This document shows positions 29,949-39,210 of a stretch of DNA of 64,000 bases, one piece after another. Source of the DNA: Paraburkholderia sp. CNPSo 3274. GTDB taxonomy: Bacteria; Pseudomonadota; Gammaproteobacteria; Burkholderiales; Burkholderiaceae. The position numbers and the translations under genes were made by a program. The notes beneath the pieces are model-generated. The model saw only the letters and a program-made list of their open reading frames with translations, did no database searches and was not told the DNA's origin. Position 1 is the stretch's first letter, and each line of letters opens with the position of its first letter. The stretch is from NCBI RefSeq assembly GCF_024206475.1, contig NZ_JAMBPR010000018.1:62001-126000 (forward strand), in the 5' to 3' direction.

Positions 29949-29992
29949 CCCCAATTATCGAGTTGGTGCATTCGCACATTTTTTTATTGGGG
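29949..29992. repeat. Inverted repeat CCCCAAT/ATTGGGG upstream of the gltB promoter
   Basis: Seven-base perfect arms enclose 30 bases that include a smaller GTGC-ATTC-GCAC hairpin and a run of seven T. It lies 20-63 bases upstream of the gltB -35 element, in the AT-rich gap between gltB and the RAYT gene. It could be an activator site or part of a weak plus-strand terminator. The whole gap holds no gene. Confidence 0.45.
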
Positions 29993-30068
29993 ACATATTA
30001 AATTCGGGCGAAAGAAAACGGCATCCGGAGAGGCCGTTTATCTCGTAAACATTTGATCCGAAAAGCAA

Positions 30069-31103
30069 TCAGTGGGTGCCCGTGCCCGGCTTGCGCTCGT
30101 CGTGGTCCGAACTCGAGCCGGAGGAGCCACCGCTGCCGGAACCCTGCGAACCACCGGAATGGCCGCTCGAGCCACCCGGATTTCCACCCGGTGTTGTAGT
30201 TGAACCACTCCCGGCGTGGCCGCCTCCATGCGTCGAGGTCGAGCCGGGCGGATTGGTGCCTGGGTGCGAAGTTGAATGGGGGCCAGATTGACCGGCGCCG
30301 TGACCAGCTGACTGACCGCCGGGCCCACCTGATCCCGCCGCAGGCGTCGAAGCCGCGCTCGCTGTGGCCGCCGCGCCAATTGCGCCCGGAGTTGCTGCGG
30401 GCGTGCCCGGCGCTTCGCGCACCTTGCGCGGGCGCCCGCGCGGCAGCGGCGAGACGCGCCGGTTCGCCGTGCGCGACGCCCAATCGCGGTAGGTGTCGCT
30501 GCCGAGCACCCAGCCCTTGAGCGTGGCCTGCATGAGCTGCGTCGTTTCGCGTTCGTCGAGCGCCTGCTCGCAGAGTTCGCGATAGGCGCGCTGACGCTCG
30601 AATGGCGTATTGCCGAGCGCCCAGTAGAGCGGATGGTCGGTGATGAGGCTGTCGACGGTGAGGCCGATGTGATGCCGGTAGCTCGACCATCGATAGTCTT
30701 CGGGCGCCGTCACGAGGTGGCCGCGCACCGGTGCGAGCTCGACGACGCGGCTCGCCAGCAGGAAGAAGCGCTCGCCCTCGATGACCGTCGCGCGGTAACG
30801 CCCCTCCCAGAGCGTGCCGCGACGCGCATAGCGCCGGTTGAAATGCGCCACGTAGCGCCGCCCGACCGCCTGCATTGCCTTAGGCAGGCTGGATTCGTCG
30901 GAGGGCGTGACGAGCAGTTGCACCGCGCCGGGCATCAAAACCCACGCATGAACCGCCAGATGATGATCGCGCGCCGCGGCCTTCAGGCAGTCGATGAACA
31001 GTTCGTAGTCCTGGTCATCGACGAACGCGGGCTGCTGATCGAGTCCGCGCAGGATCACATGCTGTGGCTGATCGGGAACATAAAGACGTGCAAGCCGTGC
31101 CAT
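30069..31103 (-). CDS. RAYT-family (Y1 HUH) transposase-like protein with degenerate catalytic motif and Gly/Ser/Pro-rich tail
   Basis: Residues ~1-190 of this 344-residue protein match REP-associated tyrosine transposases: QPQHVILRGLDQQ near 12-24, HAWVLMPG at 52-59, YVAHFNRRYARRGTLWEGRYR at 84-104 and EDYRWSSYRHH. The motif that should read NHVHLL is GAVQLL at 59-64, so both HUH histidines are missing, although Tyr84 and the GTLWEGRY block remain. An AT-hook-like RGRPRK lies at 222-227. From ~230 to the end is a low-complexity tail of Gly, Ser, Thr, Pro and His. I start at MARLARLYVP; 25 upstream codons look unconserved. Probably not an active transposase. Confidence 0.85.
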   Translation of the reverse strand: MARLARLYVPDQPQHVILRGLDQQPAFVDDQDYELFIDCLKAAARDHHLAVHAWVLMPGAVQLLVTPSDESSLPKAMQAVGRRYVAHFNRRYARRGTLWEGRYRATVIEGERFFLLASRVVELAPVRGHLVTAPEDYRWSSYRHHIGLTVDSLITDHPLYWALGNTPFERQRAYRELCEQALDERETTQLMQATLKGWVLGSDTYRDWASRTANRRVSPLPRGRPRKVREAPGTPAATPGAIGAAATASAASTPAAGSGGPGGQSAGHGAGQSGPHSTSHPGTNPPGSTSTHGGGHAGSGSTTTPGGNPGGSSGHSGGSQGSGSGGSSGSSSDHDERKPGTGTH

Positions 31104-31292
31104 GCTCGATTTTCCTGGTTCCGTTGGTGAATACCCGCAGACCCGCCAGGCCCCACCAGCGCTAGTTCTCGCTGGCATGCGGCTTCGGCGGAAAGCTCGC
31201 GGCGCCTAGTAAAAAAGCTCTAACGGTCGCGTCTGGTTTGTTGCAAACGTTGTGTTCATAATGAGCGGGCCTTTCATGGAGGAGCAATTAAT

Positions 31293-32012
31293 ATGAAATT
31301 AAAACAGGCGCTGGCAGGGGTCGCCGCGCTCGCCAGTTTCACGGCAGCACACGCACAATCCGCAAACACGTTCTACGTCACCACCGGCTGGTTCCGCTTC
31401 ATGCCGCAGGACACCAGCGACGCACTCAAGATCGACAGCGTCGGCGGCACGCCCGTCAACATGGCTATCCCGGGCACGGGCGCCAGTGTCGGTGCAGCCG
31501 ACACCGTGGGTTTCTCCCTCGGCTACTACATTACCGACCACTTCGCTACCGAAGCCGAACTGGGCATTCCGCCGAAGTTCGATATTTCCGGCGGCGGCAC
31601 CTTTAGCAGCTTCGGCAAGGTCGGCTCGGCGAAACTGTGGAGCCCTGCGCTGCTGTTCAAGTACTACTTCAATAGCCCTGACGCAAAATTCCGTCCTTAC
31701 CTCGGCGTCGGCGTGACCTACGCCTGGTTCACCGACGCGAAGATTACCAACGGCTCCTTCGAACAGGGGGTGCTTGGGGGTCCGACCAGTGTTTCGACGG
31801 ATCGTTCCTGGGCCCCCGTGTTTAACCTGGGCTTCAACTACAACTTCACGAAGCACTGGTTCGCCGGTTTCTCGCTCTCGTACATTCCGATCAACGTGAC
31901 CGCGACGTACAACACGACGCTGAACAACCAGTTCGGCACCCAGCGCGTCGCGGAATCGAAGATTCACCTGAACCCGCTCGTAACGTACCTGAAGGTCGGC
32001 TACAACTTCTAA
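31293..32012 (+). CDS. ompW: OmpW-family outer membrane protein
   Basis: This 239-residue precursor has a Sec signal peptide (likely cut after AHA, residue 21) and forms a small eight-stranded beta barrel. Family features include GFSLGYYITDHFATEAELGIPP near 72-93, SPALLFKYYFNSPDAKFRPYLGVGVTYAWF, and a C-terminal YLKVGYNF ending in the aromatic BAM signal Phe. OmpW proteins are outer-membrane channels linked to small hydrophobic compounds and stress. GGAGG lies about 10 bases upstream of the ATG. It diverges from the RAYT gene. Confidence 0.92.
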   Translation: MKLKQALAGVAALASFTAAHAQSANTFYVTTGWFRFMPQDTSDALKIDSVGGTPVNMAIPGTGASVGAADTVGFSLGYYITDHFATEAELGIPPKFDISGGGTFSSFGKVGSAKLWSPALLFKYYFNSPDAKFRPYLGVGVTYAWFTDAKITNGSFEQGVLGGPTSVSTDRSWAPVFNLGFNYNFTKHWFAGFSLSYIPINVTATYNTTLNNQFGTQRVAESKIHLNPLVTYLKVGYNF

Positions 32013-32388
32013 CGCGCTGCGGCGCCCCGCACTACCTCGCGGCAGCCCTTCGCCTCGCCCTTGCGGCGTCTGGCGGAGGGCGGCATTTCCCGCCCGACCG
32101 TTCCCTTCCCGCCTTAGCGTCTCCATCGAATTTTCCCCACCTTCGCATGGGCTTATCCTGATTCTATGCCTCTGCGAAAAAGCGTGCTGTCCCCGTAATC
32201 ACCTCTTTTGTCACCAGAGAGCGAAGCCCCGCCTGGCGGGCGTTTGCGCCCAGCTCACTGCGCTCGTTCAAGCCTCGGGCACCGGAATTGCGCAATACTT
32301 GCACTCCGGCTCTCGCCTTTCCGCGCCCCTTTTTCGTGCGCGCCGCGGCGAGCCTTTTACCTGTGATTTTTCAACGACGGAGCCATAC
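32013..32388. other. Intergenic region between ompW and the DUF883 gene
   Basis: These 376 bases hold no gene I can support. A GGGCG-TTTG-CGCCC hairpin occurs near 32240-32255 without a T-run, so a terminator for ompW is not clear. No convincing -35/-10 pair for the DUF883 gene was found. Low-quality frames here are Arg/Pro-rich. Confidence 0.5.
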
Positions 32389-32763
32389 ATGAGCGCCTTT
32401 CCGAACACGCGAGAAGCCCTCGGAGATTCCTGGACGCGCACGAGCCGACACGCGCGGCGCATCGCGCGCCGCGGCCGCAGCGCCGCCGCCGATATCACCG
32501 ACGAGTTGCGTGATCTGCTCGCCGAGCTGGAAAACACGCTGGGCGAAGGAACCCAGGCCGATGCCGCCGCGCTGCGCGACGACATCCGCAAGCGTCTCGA
32601 CGCCGCCCGCGAGCGGCTCGAAGTGGCGCGTGCAGCCGCGCGTGACCATACTGACGCGGCCATCGCCAGCGCAGACGACTACGTGCACCGCAATCCCTGG
32701 CAGGCCGTCGCGATCGTCGGCGGCGTGGCGCTGGTAGTGGGTGCGCTGCTCGCGCGCCGCTGA
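32389..32763 (+). CDS. DUF883 / ElaB-YqjD-like membrane-anchored protein
   Basis: This small protein of 124 residues has a basic N-terminus (HARRIARRGR), a long charged coiled-coil helix from ~38 to 100, and a C-terminal tail anchor DDYVHRNPWQAVAIVGGVAL at about 97-116 ending in RR. This is the ElaB/YqjD pattern; those proteins bind ribosomes and the inner membrane in stationary phase in E. coli. The ATG at 32389 is preceded by a GGAG. A 30-codon upstream extension lacks similarity and was rejected. It is convergent with the phosphodiesterase gene, 36 bases away. Confidence 0.88.
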   Translation: MSAFPNTREALGDSWTRTSRHARRIARRGRSAAADITDELRDLLAELENTLGEGTQADAAALRDDIRKRLDAARERLEVARAAARDHTDAAIASADDYVHRNPWQAVAIVGGVALVVGALLARR

Positions 32764-32799
32764 ATGAGGATCCGGGCGCTGGCCGCCCGGCTTGGGGCC

Positions 32800-33558
32800 T
32801 CAGGCGTCGAACGCGTGCGGCCCGATCAGGTCGATACGGTCGGTACAGACCGTATCGACGCCCCAGCTCACGAGCTGGCGAGCGCGCTCGAGGTCGTTCA
32901 CCGTATAGGCGAGGATGAAAAGCCCCGCCGACTTGATGCGCTCGACGAGCGCCTCGTCCAGATGGCGATGGCTCGCATGGAGCGACACACACTCCAGCGC
33001 CGCGGTCTGCTCGCGCCAGTCGGCGGGCACATGCTCGAATAGCAGTCCGCGCGGCAGTTCCGGCGCGCTCTCGCGGGCCGCCTCAAGAGCCGCATAGGAG
33101 AACGACGAGAGCAAAGGCGGCACGCCTGCGCGCGTTTCTTTCTCCCATAGGCGCGCCGTTTCGGCACCGACAATGCGTCCGGTCTCCACGTCGCGGCCCG
33201 TGCAGGGCTTGATCTCGACGTTCGCCGCAAGCCCCAGCTCACGACAACACGCTGCGACTTGAGCGAGCGTAGGCATCGGCTCGCCCGCAAACCGCGCATC
33301 TCGCCAGTTGCCGGCGTCCAACGTGGCAAGTTCCGCGTAGCGCATGCATGCCGCCTCGCCGTGCCCGTTCGACGTGCGGTTCACCGTGTCGTCGTGCAGC
33401 AGGAACGCGACGTCGTCGACGGACAGCTTGGCGTCGAACTCGACCATCGCATGCCCGAAGCTCGCGCCGATGCGCAAACCCGCCAGCGTGTTCTCGGGCG
33501 CGAGCGTGCCACCCCCCCGGTGCGCGGCAACTCGCGGATACGGCCAGGACTTGATCAA
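32800..33558 (-). CDS. ugpQ: Glycerophosphodiester phosphodiesterase (UgpQ-like, cytoplasmic)
   Basis: This enzyme hydrolyses glycerophosphodiesters to sn-glycerol 3-phosphate and an alcohol. The 252-residue GDPD barrel has the catalytic and metal residues in place: H13-R14, E22-N23-T24, E40 and D42, H55-D56, and later NVEIKP. It has no signal peptide, so it resembles the cytosolic UgpQ rather than periplasmic GlpQ. No ugp transporter genes are adjacent. It follows dgt after 49 bases on the same strand and may be the last gene of the aroK-aroB-dgt transcript. Confidence 0.92.
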   Translation of the reverse strand: MIKSWPYPRVAAHRGGGTLAPENTLAGLRIGASFGHAMVEFDAKLSVDDVAFLLHDDTVNRTSNGHGEAACMRYAELATLDAGNWRDARFAGEPMPTLAQVAACCRELGLAANVEIKPCTGRDVETGRIVGAETARLWEKETRAGVPPLLSSFSYAALEAARESAPELPRGLLFEHVPADWREQTAALECVSLHASHRHLDEALVERIKSAGLFILAYTVNDLERARQLVSWGVDTVCTDRIDLIGPHAFDA

Positions 33559-33607
33559 ATGGGCTCCCGAAATCGGCAGGGGCGGTGAGATGGGGCGAGT
33601 CGCGTCC

Positions 33608-34834
33608 TCAAACGTCGTCGGCGACGACGAAGAGGCGGCGGTACTCCTTCAGGGCATAGCGGTCCGTCATGCCCGCGATGTAATGCGCGATCAGCCGCGG
33701 CTGCACGGCGGCGTCCTGCATCTGGTACGGGGGCGGCAACAGGCGCGAGTCTTCGCTGAAGGCCTCGAACAGCCCCTTCACCACGCGACGCGCCTTGTTG
33801 GCCATGCGCATCACGCGATAGTGGCGGTACAGGTTGCGGTAGAGGAAGCGCTTGAGCGCAGCCGCCTGCGCGGCCACGCGCTCACTGTGCGCGACGAGCG
33901 CAGGCGCCGCGCGCACGTCGTCGAGCGACTGCGGCGCGCACTCGGCGAGATTACGCTGCGTCTGCCCGATCAGATCGACGATCAGCGTGTTGATGATGCG
34001 CCGCACCGTCTCGTGAATCAGCCGGCGGCCCTCGATCTGCGGATATTCGGCGCATGCGGCGTCGTAGTGCGTTTGCCAGAGTTCGACCTCGGCGAGCTGC
34101 TCGATGGTGAGCAGGCCCGAGCGCAAGCCGTCGTCGACGTCGTGGTTGTTGTAGGCGATTTCGTCGGCGATGTTGGCGATCTGCGCTTCGATAGACGGCT
34201 GCCGGCCGAGCAGAAAACGCTCGCCCAGATCGCCCAGATGCCGCGCATGCTCGCGCGAGCAATGCTTGAGAATGCCTTCGCGCGTCTCGAAGCACAGGTT
34301 CAGGCCGTCGAACGCGCCGTAGTGCTCTTCGAGCTCGTCCACGACTGCGAGGCTCTGCAGATTGTGCTCGAAGCCACCGTGCTCGCGCATGCACTCGTTG
34401 AGCGCGTCCTGGCCCGCATGGCCGAACGGCGTATGGCCGAGGTCGTGGGCGAGCGAGATCGCCTCGACCAGATCCTCGTTCACGCGCAGGTTGCGGGCGA
34501 CCGAACGCGCGATCTGCGCGACTTCCAGGCTGTGCGTGAGCCGCGTGCGAAAGAGATCGCCTTCGTGATTCACGAACACCTGGGTCTTGTACTCGAGGCG
34601 GCGAAACGCCGTGGAATGGACGATGCGGTCGCGGTCGCGCTGGAACTCGCTGCGCGCAGCGGGCGGCGGCTCGGGATAGCGCCGCCCGCGCGAGCGCGAG
34701 GCGTGCGCCGCGTAAGGCGCGAGGCCCGCCTCGAATGACGCGACTAGCGCGGCGCTGGCGTCCCCGCCATGCGCATCGCTACGTTCCTGAACACTACGGG
34801 GATCACTACGGTTATCGCTGCGGGTGTCGCTCAC
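33608..34834 (-). CDS. dgt: Deoxyguanosinetriphosphate triphosphohydrolase-like protein (dGTPase)
   Basis: This HD-domain dNTP triphosphohydrolase has 408 residues. The metal-binding residues are H101 in [13 protein letters not shown] and H130-D131 in [14 protein letters not shown], with [11 protein letters not shown] at 78-88 as the family lead-in. I chose the GTG at 34834 because GGAGG lies 4 bases before it. The longer frame would run back into aroB. The first ~30 residues hold a degenerate Arg-Ser-Asp repeat absent from most relatives. aroB ends 34 bases upstream. The aroK-aroB-dgt order is common in this family. Confidence 0.93.
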   Translation of the reverse strand: MSDTRSDNRSDPRSVQERSDAHGGDASAALVASFEAGLAPYAAHASRSRGRRYPEPPPAARSEFQRDRDRIVHSTAFRRLEYKTQVFVNHEGDLFRTRLTHSLEVAQIARSVARNLRVNEDLVEAISLAHDLGHTPFGHAGQDALNECMREHGGFEHNLQSLAVVDELEEHYGAFDGLNLCFETREGILKHCSREHARHLGDLGERFLLGRQPSIEAQIANIADEIAYNNHDVDDGLRSGLLTIEQLAEVELWQTHYDAACAEYPQIEGRRLIHETVRRIINTLIVDLIGQTQRNLAECAPQSLDDVRAAPALVAHSERVAAQAAALKRFLYRNLYRHYRVMRMANKARRVVKGLFEAFSEDSRLLPPPYQMQDAAVQPRLIAHYIAGMTDRYALKEYRRLFVVADDV

Positions 34835-34868
34835 CGTTCCTCCGCAAGGGGTTATCGCCGGCAGCGCG

Positions 34869-35951
34869 TCAGCTCTGCGTCGCGGCGGCGAGCGTGGCCT
34901 GCACCGCTTCGTCGGGCGCGCGGCCGATGTGCGTCTCGCCAAAGCGCTTGAGCAGGATGAACTTGATTGTCCCGCCCTCGGCCTTCTTGTCGACCTGCAT
35001 CAGCTCGACGTAGCGGTTGGCGCCGAGCGCGGGCGCACGCACCGGCAGCTTCGCGGCCTCGACCACGCGCACGAGGCGCGTGCGCGAGGCTTCGTCCAGC
35101 ATGCCCATGCGCACCGAGAGGTCCGCCGCCATCACCATGCCGCAGCCCACCGCCTCGCCATGCAGCCATTCGCCGTAGCCGAGCCCGGCCTCGATCGCAT
35201 GGCCGAACGTATGGCCGAAGTTGAGGATGGCGCGCAGGCCGCCCTCGCGCTCGTCGGCGGCCACGACCGATGCCTTGATCTCGCACGAGCGCTTGACCGC
35301 GTGGGCGAGCGCTTCGGGCTCGCAACGGTTGAGCGCTTCGACGTTGGCTTCGATCCAGTCGAAGAATTCGGCGTCGGCAATCGCGCCGGTCTTGATGACC
35401 TCGGCAATGCCCGCCGCCAGTTCGCGCTCCGGCAGCGTGGAAAGCGCGCCGATGTCGGCGATCACGGCCTGCGGCTGGTAGAACGCGCCGATCATGTTCT
35501 TGCCGAGCGGATGATTGATGCCCGTCTTGCCGCCCACCGACGAATCGACCTGCGAAAGCAACGTGGTCGGCACCTGGATGAACGGCACGCCGCGCATGTA
35601 GCAGGCGGCCGCGAAGCCCGTCATGTCGCCCGTCACGCCGCCGCCCAGCGCAATGAGCGTAGTCTTGCGATCCGCGCGCGAGGTGAGCAGCGCGTCGAAG
35701 ATCGCGTTGAGTGTTTCCCAGTTCTTGTGCGCCTCGCCGTCGGGCAGCACCACCGTGTTGACGTCCTTGCCGAGCGGCGCGAGCGCGGCGCGCAGCGTCT
35801 CGCCGTAGAGCGGGTCGACGACGGTGTTCGTCACGATCGTCACCGACTTGCCGGCGATATGGGGCGCGAAGAGCGCCGTCTGACCGATCAGGCCGGAGCC
35901 GATATGGATGGGGTAGGCGCGGTCGCCCAGTTCGACGTTGACGGTAATCAT
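34869..35951 (-). CDS. aroB: 3-Dehydroquinate synthase AroB
   Basis: AroB converts DAHP to 3-dehydroquinate in the shikimate pathway, using NAD and zinc. The 360-residue protein shows [19 protein letters not shown] and [20 protein letters not shown], plus the C-terminal zinc site around [10 protein letters not shown] and GEAVGCGM. The ATG at 35951 ([18 protein letters not shown]) matches family starts; a 20-codon upstream extension is unconserved. aroK ends 75 bases upstream on the same strand, so the two shikimate genes are probably expressed together. Confidence 0.96.
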   Translation of the reverse strand: MITVNVELGDRAYPIHIGSGLIGQTALFAPHIAGKSVTIVTNTVVDPLYGETLRAALAPLGKDVNTVVLPDGEAHKNWETLNAIFDALLTSRADRKTTLIALGGGVTGDMTGFAAACYMRGVPFIQVPTTLLSQVDSSVGGKTGINHPLGKNMIGAFYQPQAVIADIGALSTLPERELAAGIAEVIKTGAIADAEFFDWIEANVEALNRCEPEALAHAVKRSCEIKASVVAADEREGGLRAILNFGHTFGHAIEAGLGYGEWLHGEAVGCGMVMAADLSVRMGMLDEASRTRLVRVVEAAKLPVRAPALGANRYVELMQVDKKAEGGTIKFILLKRFGETHIGRAPDEAVQATLAAATQS

Positions 35952-36026
35952 GCTCTGAATCTTATGGGTTTCCGATGCACTGCCTGCTTCACGACTCACC
36001 GCGCGACTCATCGCGCGACCTGCGCC

Positions 36027-36575
36027 CTACTCGCGCGCCGTGGCCCGCGCGACGCCGGCCATGTCGAGCTGCATCAGCACCATGTTGACGAGTCCGTTGA
36101 CTGAGGGCCGGCCGGTTTCGATCACGAAGTCCGCGACTTCGCGATACAGCGGGTCGCGCACTTCGTACAGCGCTTCGAGCCGCGCCTTGGGGTCTTCGGT
36201 TTGCAAGAGCGGGCGATTCTTGTCGCGCCGCGTGCGCAGCCACAGGTCGTGCGGATGCGCGCGCAGATACACGACAAAGCCGCGCGCCTTGAGCGCCGCG
36301 CGATTCTCGGGCCGCAGCACCGCGCCGCCGCCGGTCGCAAGGACGATGCCTTCGCGCCCTGTGAGCTCTTCAATCATCTGGGCCTCGCGGTCGCGAAAGC
36401 CCGCTTCACCTTCGAGTTCGAAGATCACCGGGATGCGCGCGCCCGTGTGCGCCTCGATCTCGTGATCGGAGTCGAAGAACGGACGCTCCAGCCGGCGCGC
36501 GACCGCCCGGCCCACGGTCGTCTTGCCGGCGCCCATGAGCCCTACGAAAAATACATTGGCGTTTGCGTCCCGCAC
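36027..36575 (-). CDS. aroK: Shikimate kinase AroK
   Basis: AroK phosphorylates shikimate at the 3-hydroxyl. The 182-residue P-loop kinase has Walker [10 protein letters not shown] at 12-20, the shikimate-binding [11 protein letters not shown] near 36-46, [14 protein letters not shown] near 52-65, and [11 protein letters not shown]. The start is a GTG ([10 protein letters not shown]) with AGGAAA about 8 bases upstream. pilQ ends 137 bases upstream, so transcription may continue from the pil genes or start in that gap, where I see no clear promoter. Confidence 0.95.
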   Translation of the reverse strand: MRDANANVFFVGLMGAGKTTVGRAVARRLERPFFDSDHEIEAHTGARIPVIFELEGEAGFRDREAQMIEELTGREGIVLATGGGAVLRPENRAALKARGFVVYLRAHPHDLWLRTRRDKNRPLLQTEDPKARLEALYEVRDPLYREVADFVIETGRPSVNGLVNMVLMQLDMAGVARATARE

Positions 36576-36712
36576 TTGCAGCGTTTCCTACGAAAGGTTG
36601 GTGCCGCAGCTTACTGGCAAAGCGGCGGCGTTGTCGAGCCTGCGGCCCCGTCGTTCCGGCCCCGCAAGCATGCGGCTGCGCGCTTGCGGCCGGTTTACCG
36701 GATGAATGAGGG

Positions 36713-38338
36713 TCAATTCGACTCCACGACACGCGGCGTGATGAAAACCACCAGCTCGCTGCGCTGATCCCGGTGCGCGCGATGCGAAAAAAGCGCGCCC
36801 AGAACCGGTATTTTGCCCAGGAGTGGCACTCGCGTCACATCATCGCGGTCATCCGTCGCGTCGATGCCGCCAATCGAGACCGTACCGCCGTCCTCGATTT
36901 CCACGCGCGTCTGCACGTGTTTGGTGTTGATCGCAGGCCCGGCGGCCGTTTGCTCGCCGACACTGTCCTTCGCCACATCGAGGTCGAGTATCACGCGGCC
37001 ATCGGGTGTGATCTGCGGCTCGACTTCGAGTTTCAGGCTTGCGCGCCGGAACTGCACGCCCGAAACGCCCTGCCCGACCTTGGCCTGATAAGGCAGCTCG
37101 GTACCCTGCTCGACGACGGCCTTCGTGCGGTCGGCGGTGACAACGCGCGGACTCGACACCACACGCCCGCGCCCTTCGGCCTCGAGCGCGCTCAACTGGA
37201 TGTCGAGCAGGCGCGTGGCGCGCGCGGCCAGCAGCGTAAGCCCAAGGCCCGCGGCCTCGAAGCCGGAGATCGGGCCCGCCGCGAGGTCGTACACCGTGCC
37301 GTCCGCTCTCGTTGTCAGGCCACGGGCCGTCGTGCCGTCCACACTGACCGGCGTCACGCCAAGACGCACGCCCAGCTCGCGCGACAGCCCTTCGCGTCCC
37401 TCGACGATGCGCGCCTCGATCAGCACCTGACGCGCGGGCGCGTCGAGCCGCCGCACGAGATCGCCGATCTGGTCGAGTCGGGCCGGCAGGTCGGTGACGA
37501 ACAGGAGGTTCGTGCGCGCGTCCGCCACCGCTGTGCCGCGTTTCGACAGTGCGCGCTGTGTCCCTGCGCCGGTCAGGAACCGGCGCAAATCCTCGGCGCG
37601 CGCGTAATGCAACTCGAACGAGCGGCTGGCGAGCGGCTCCAGCTCCGCGGCCCGAGCGTGCGCCTCGTAACGCTGCCGCTCGCGCGCCGCCACCTCCGCG
37701 GCGGGCGCGACCCAGATTACGTCGCCGATGCGCGACATCGCAAGGCCGTTTGCCTCCAGCAGCAGGTCGAACGCGGTACGCCACGGCACGCGGTCGAGAC
37801 GCAACGTCACCTGGCCGCGCGCACGTTCGCTTGCGACGATATTGAGCTTCGTGAACTGGGCGAACGCATGCAGAACGGCCGTGAGCTCAGCGCGCTGGAA
37901 GTTGAGCGTGATCGGCCGGTCCGGCGGCAACCCGTCGTTTGCGGCCGCGGCGTCGCCAAGGCGCATCGGCGCGCGCATGGGTACGGGCGGCCCTTCGAGC
38001 GGCCCGGCCGCTGGCGCGTCGCTGCCGGGTTCGCGCGAAGGTTGGGCGGCGGGTTGGGACACGCCAGCGTCGCCGTCCGCGGGTGCCCGCGAAACGTCTT
38101 CGGGCGCGAATTCGGGCGTAGGGGCATCGCTGCCTCCCATGAACGGATTGGCGATCCACTGTTTCGCTGCTGGCTCGCCCGCCCCATCGGGCAAGGGCGG
38201 CACTTCGTAGCGCGCGAGCGCCACCGGCGGTCGTACCCACCCAGGTTGAGGCGACGGCACTGCGGCCCATGCAGCGCACGCGGCAGCGCTTATCATCAAC
38301 GCGCCGAGGACAGCAGCGTTCTGCTTGAGCACGCTCAT
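36713..38338 (-). CDS. pilQ: Type IV pilus / competence secretin PilQ (HofQ-like)
   Basis: PilQ is the outer-membrane secretin of the type IV pilus or DNA-uptake machine. The 541-residue precursor has a signal peptide (cleavage near AAWA, residue 25), a Pro/Ala-rich linker to ~140, an STN-type segment TLNFQRAELTAVLHAFAQFT, N1-like domain, and the C-terminal secretin domain with VPLLGKIPVLGALF and ELVVFITPRVV. It lacks the AMIN repeats of longer PilQ proteins, which fits a HofQ-like form. The start overlaps the stop of the PilOP gene by 4 bases. Confidence 0.93.
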   Translation of the reverse strand: MSVLKQNAAVLGALMISAAACAAWAAVPSPQPGWVRPPVALARYEVPPLPDGAGEPAAKQWIANPFMGGSDAPTPEFAPEDVSRAPADGDAGVSQPAAQPSREPGSDAPAAGPLEGPPVPMRAPMRLGDAAAANDGLPPDRPITLNFQRAELTAVLHAFAQFTKLNIVASERARGQVTLRLDRVPWRTAFDLLLEANGLAMSRIGDVIWVAPAAEVAARERQRYEAHARAAELEPLASRSFELHYARAEDLRRFLTGAGTQRALSKRGTAVADARTNLLFVTDLPARLDQIGDLVRRLDAPARQVLIEARIVEGREGLSRELGVRLGVTPVSVDGTTARGLTTRADGTVYDLAAGPISGFEAAGLGLTLLAARATRLLDIQLSALEAEGRGRVVSSPRVVTADRTKAVVEQGTELPYQAKVGQGVSGVQFRRASLKLEVEPQITPDGRVILDLDVAKDSVGEQTAAGPAINTKHVQTRVEIEDGGTVSIGGIDATDDRDDVTRVPLLGKIPVLGALFSHRAHRDQRSELVVFITPRVVESN

Positions 38339-39210
38339 TTCGCTGCCTCAGCCCAGCCGAGCGCGCGCGTCGTGCCACCCGCCGCGACGACGACCCGCGC
38401 CGGCCCGATTTCCAGCACGCGAGCGTCGCCGATCGCCTCGCCCGCCTGCGCGGTCACGACGCCTTCGGGCGTTTCCACGAGCGCGACGATGCGCTGCCGA
38501 TCCTGGAGGATGCCGGCAAGGCGCCACCGGTCTTCCGCCCTCCCGGCCGTAGCCGCGTGAGTGAAGGGATCGGGAGCCGCCGCCGCGGGAGACGCCACCG
38601 CCAGCGGCACAGCAGGAAGCGCATCGTACACATGCAACGTTGCCGACACCGACAAACCGGTTCCCGTGCGCCGGATTGCCAGCTCGGATGGGACCGTGAG
38701 CGCCGGCTCGCTCGCCAACCCTTCGAGCAGCCCGCGCAGTTGCGCGAAGTTGCCTTGCGCGGCCAGCCTGATCGACCGGAACGCCTCGGCTTGCGCGCCG
38801 CCCACGGCGCCTGGCTCCAGCGCGTGAAGGACGAGGCCCGATTGCGCGGCAAGCTGAGAGATGCGGCGAATGTCGTCGGCGGAATTGCCAGCACGCGGCG
38901 CACGCGGGGTCGTTCGCGCCGCAGCTGCGCGCAGCGCGGGCAGGCGCGCCAGGACTTGCCGGGCGTCGCCGTTGCGCTTTTGAGCGGCTTGCAGCGCGGC
39001 GCGTGCTGCATGCACACCAAGCGGATCGCCGACGATGCAGGCACCGCTCGCGGTGGCGAGAGCCAGCACGGCAATCGTCAGCGCGACAGCCATGCGGCGG
39101 CGCGTGCTCCACGCGTGAAGCGGCGGCCATCCGCGCAATGCGTTGCCCGCGCCTGACTGTGGCAAAACGAGCACCCGCTCCTGTCCAGCTTGCGCAGGCA
39201 TCGTGCTCAT
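38335..39210 (-). CDS. Fused PilO-PilP-type pilus alignment protein
   Basis: This 291-residue protein has one transmembrane helix at about 39-60 (MAVALTIAVLALATASGACI), then a periplasmic PilO-like helical/ferredoxin-like part (QSGLVLHALEPGAVGGAQ, LRGLLEGLASEPALTV). After a DPF motif at ~212 comes a PilP-like beta domain (WRLAGILQDRQRIVALVE, VGDARV-type end with LEIGPARVVVAAGG). It occupies the place of two genes, pilO and pilP, between pilN and pilQ, overlapping both by 4 bases. It should bridge the inner-membrane PilMN platform and the PilQ secretin. I read it as a natural fusion. Confidence 0.82.
   Translation of the reverse strand: MSTMPAQAGQERVLVLPQSGAGNALRGWPPLHAWSTRRRMAVALTIAVLALATASGACIVGDPLGVHAARAALQAAQKRNGDARQVLARLPALRAAAARTTPRAPRAGNSADDIRRISQLAAQSGLVLHALEPGAVGGAQAEAFRSIRLAAQGNFAQLRGLLEGLASEPALTVPSELAIRRTGTGLSVSATLHVYDALPAVPLAVASPAAAAPDPFTHAATAGRAEDRWRLAGILQDRQRIVALVETPEGVVTAQAGEAIGDARVLEIGPARVVVAAGGTTRALGWAEAAK

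Noticed and set aside
30076..30291. Pro/Glu-rich plus-strand ORF opposite the RAYT tail
   Set aside because: It is simply the complement of the Gly/Ser/Pro-rich tail of the minus-strand gene.
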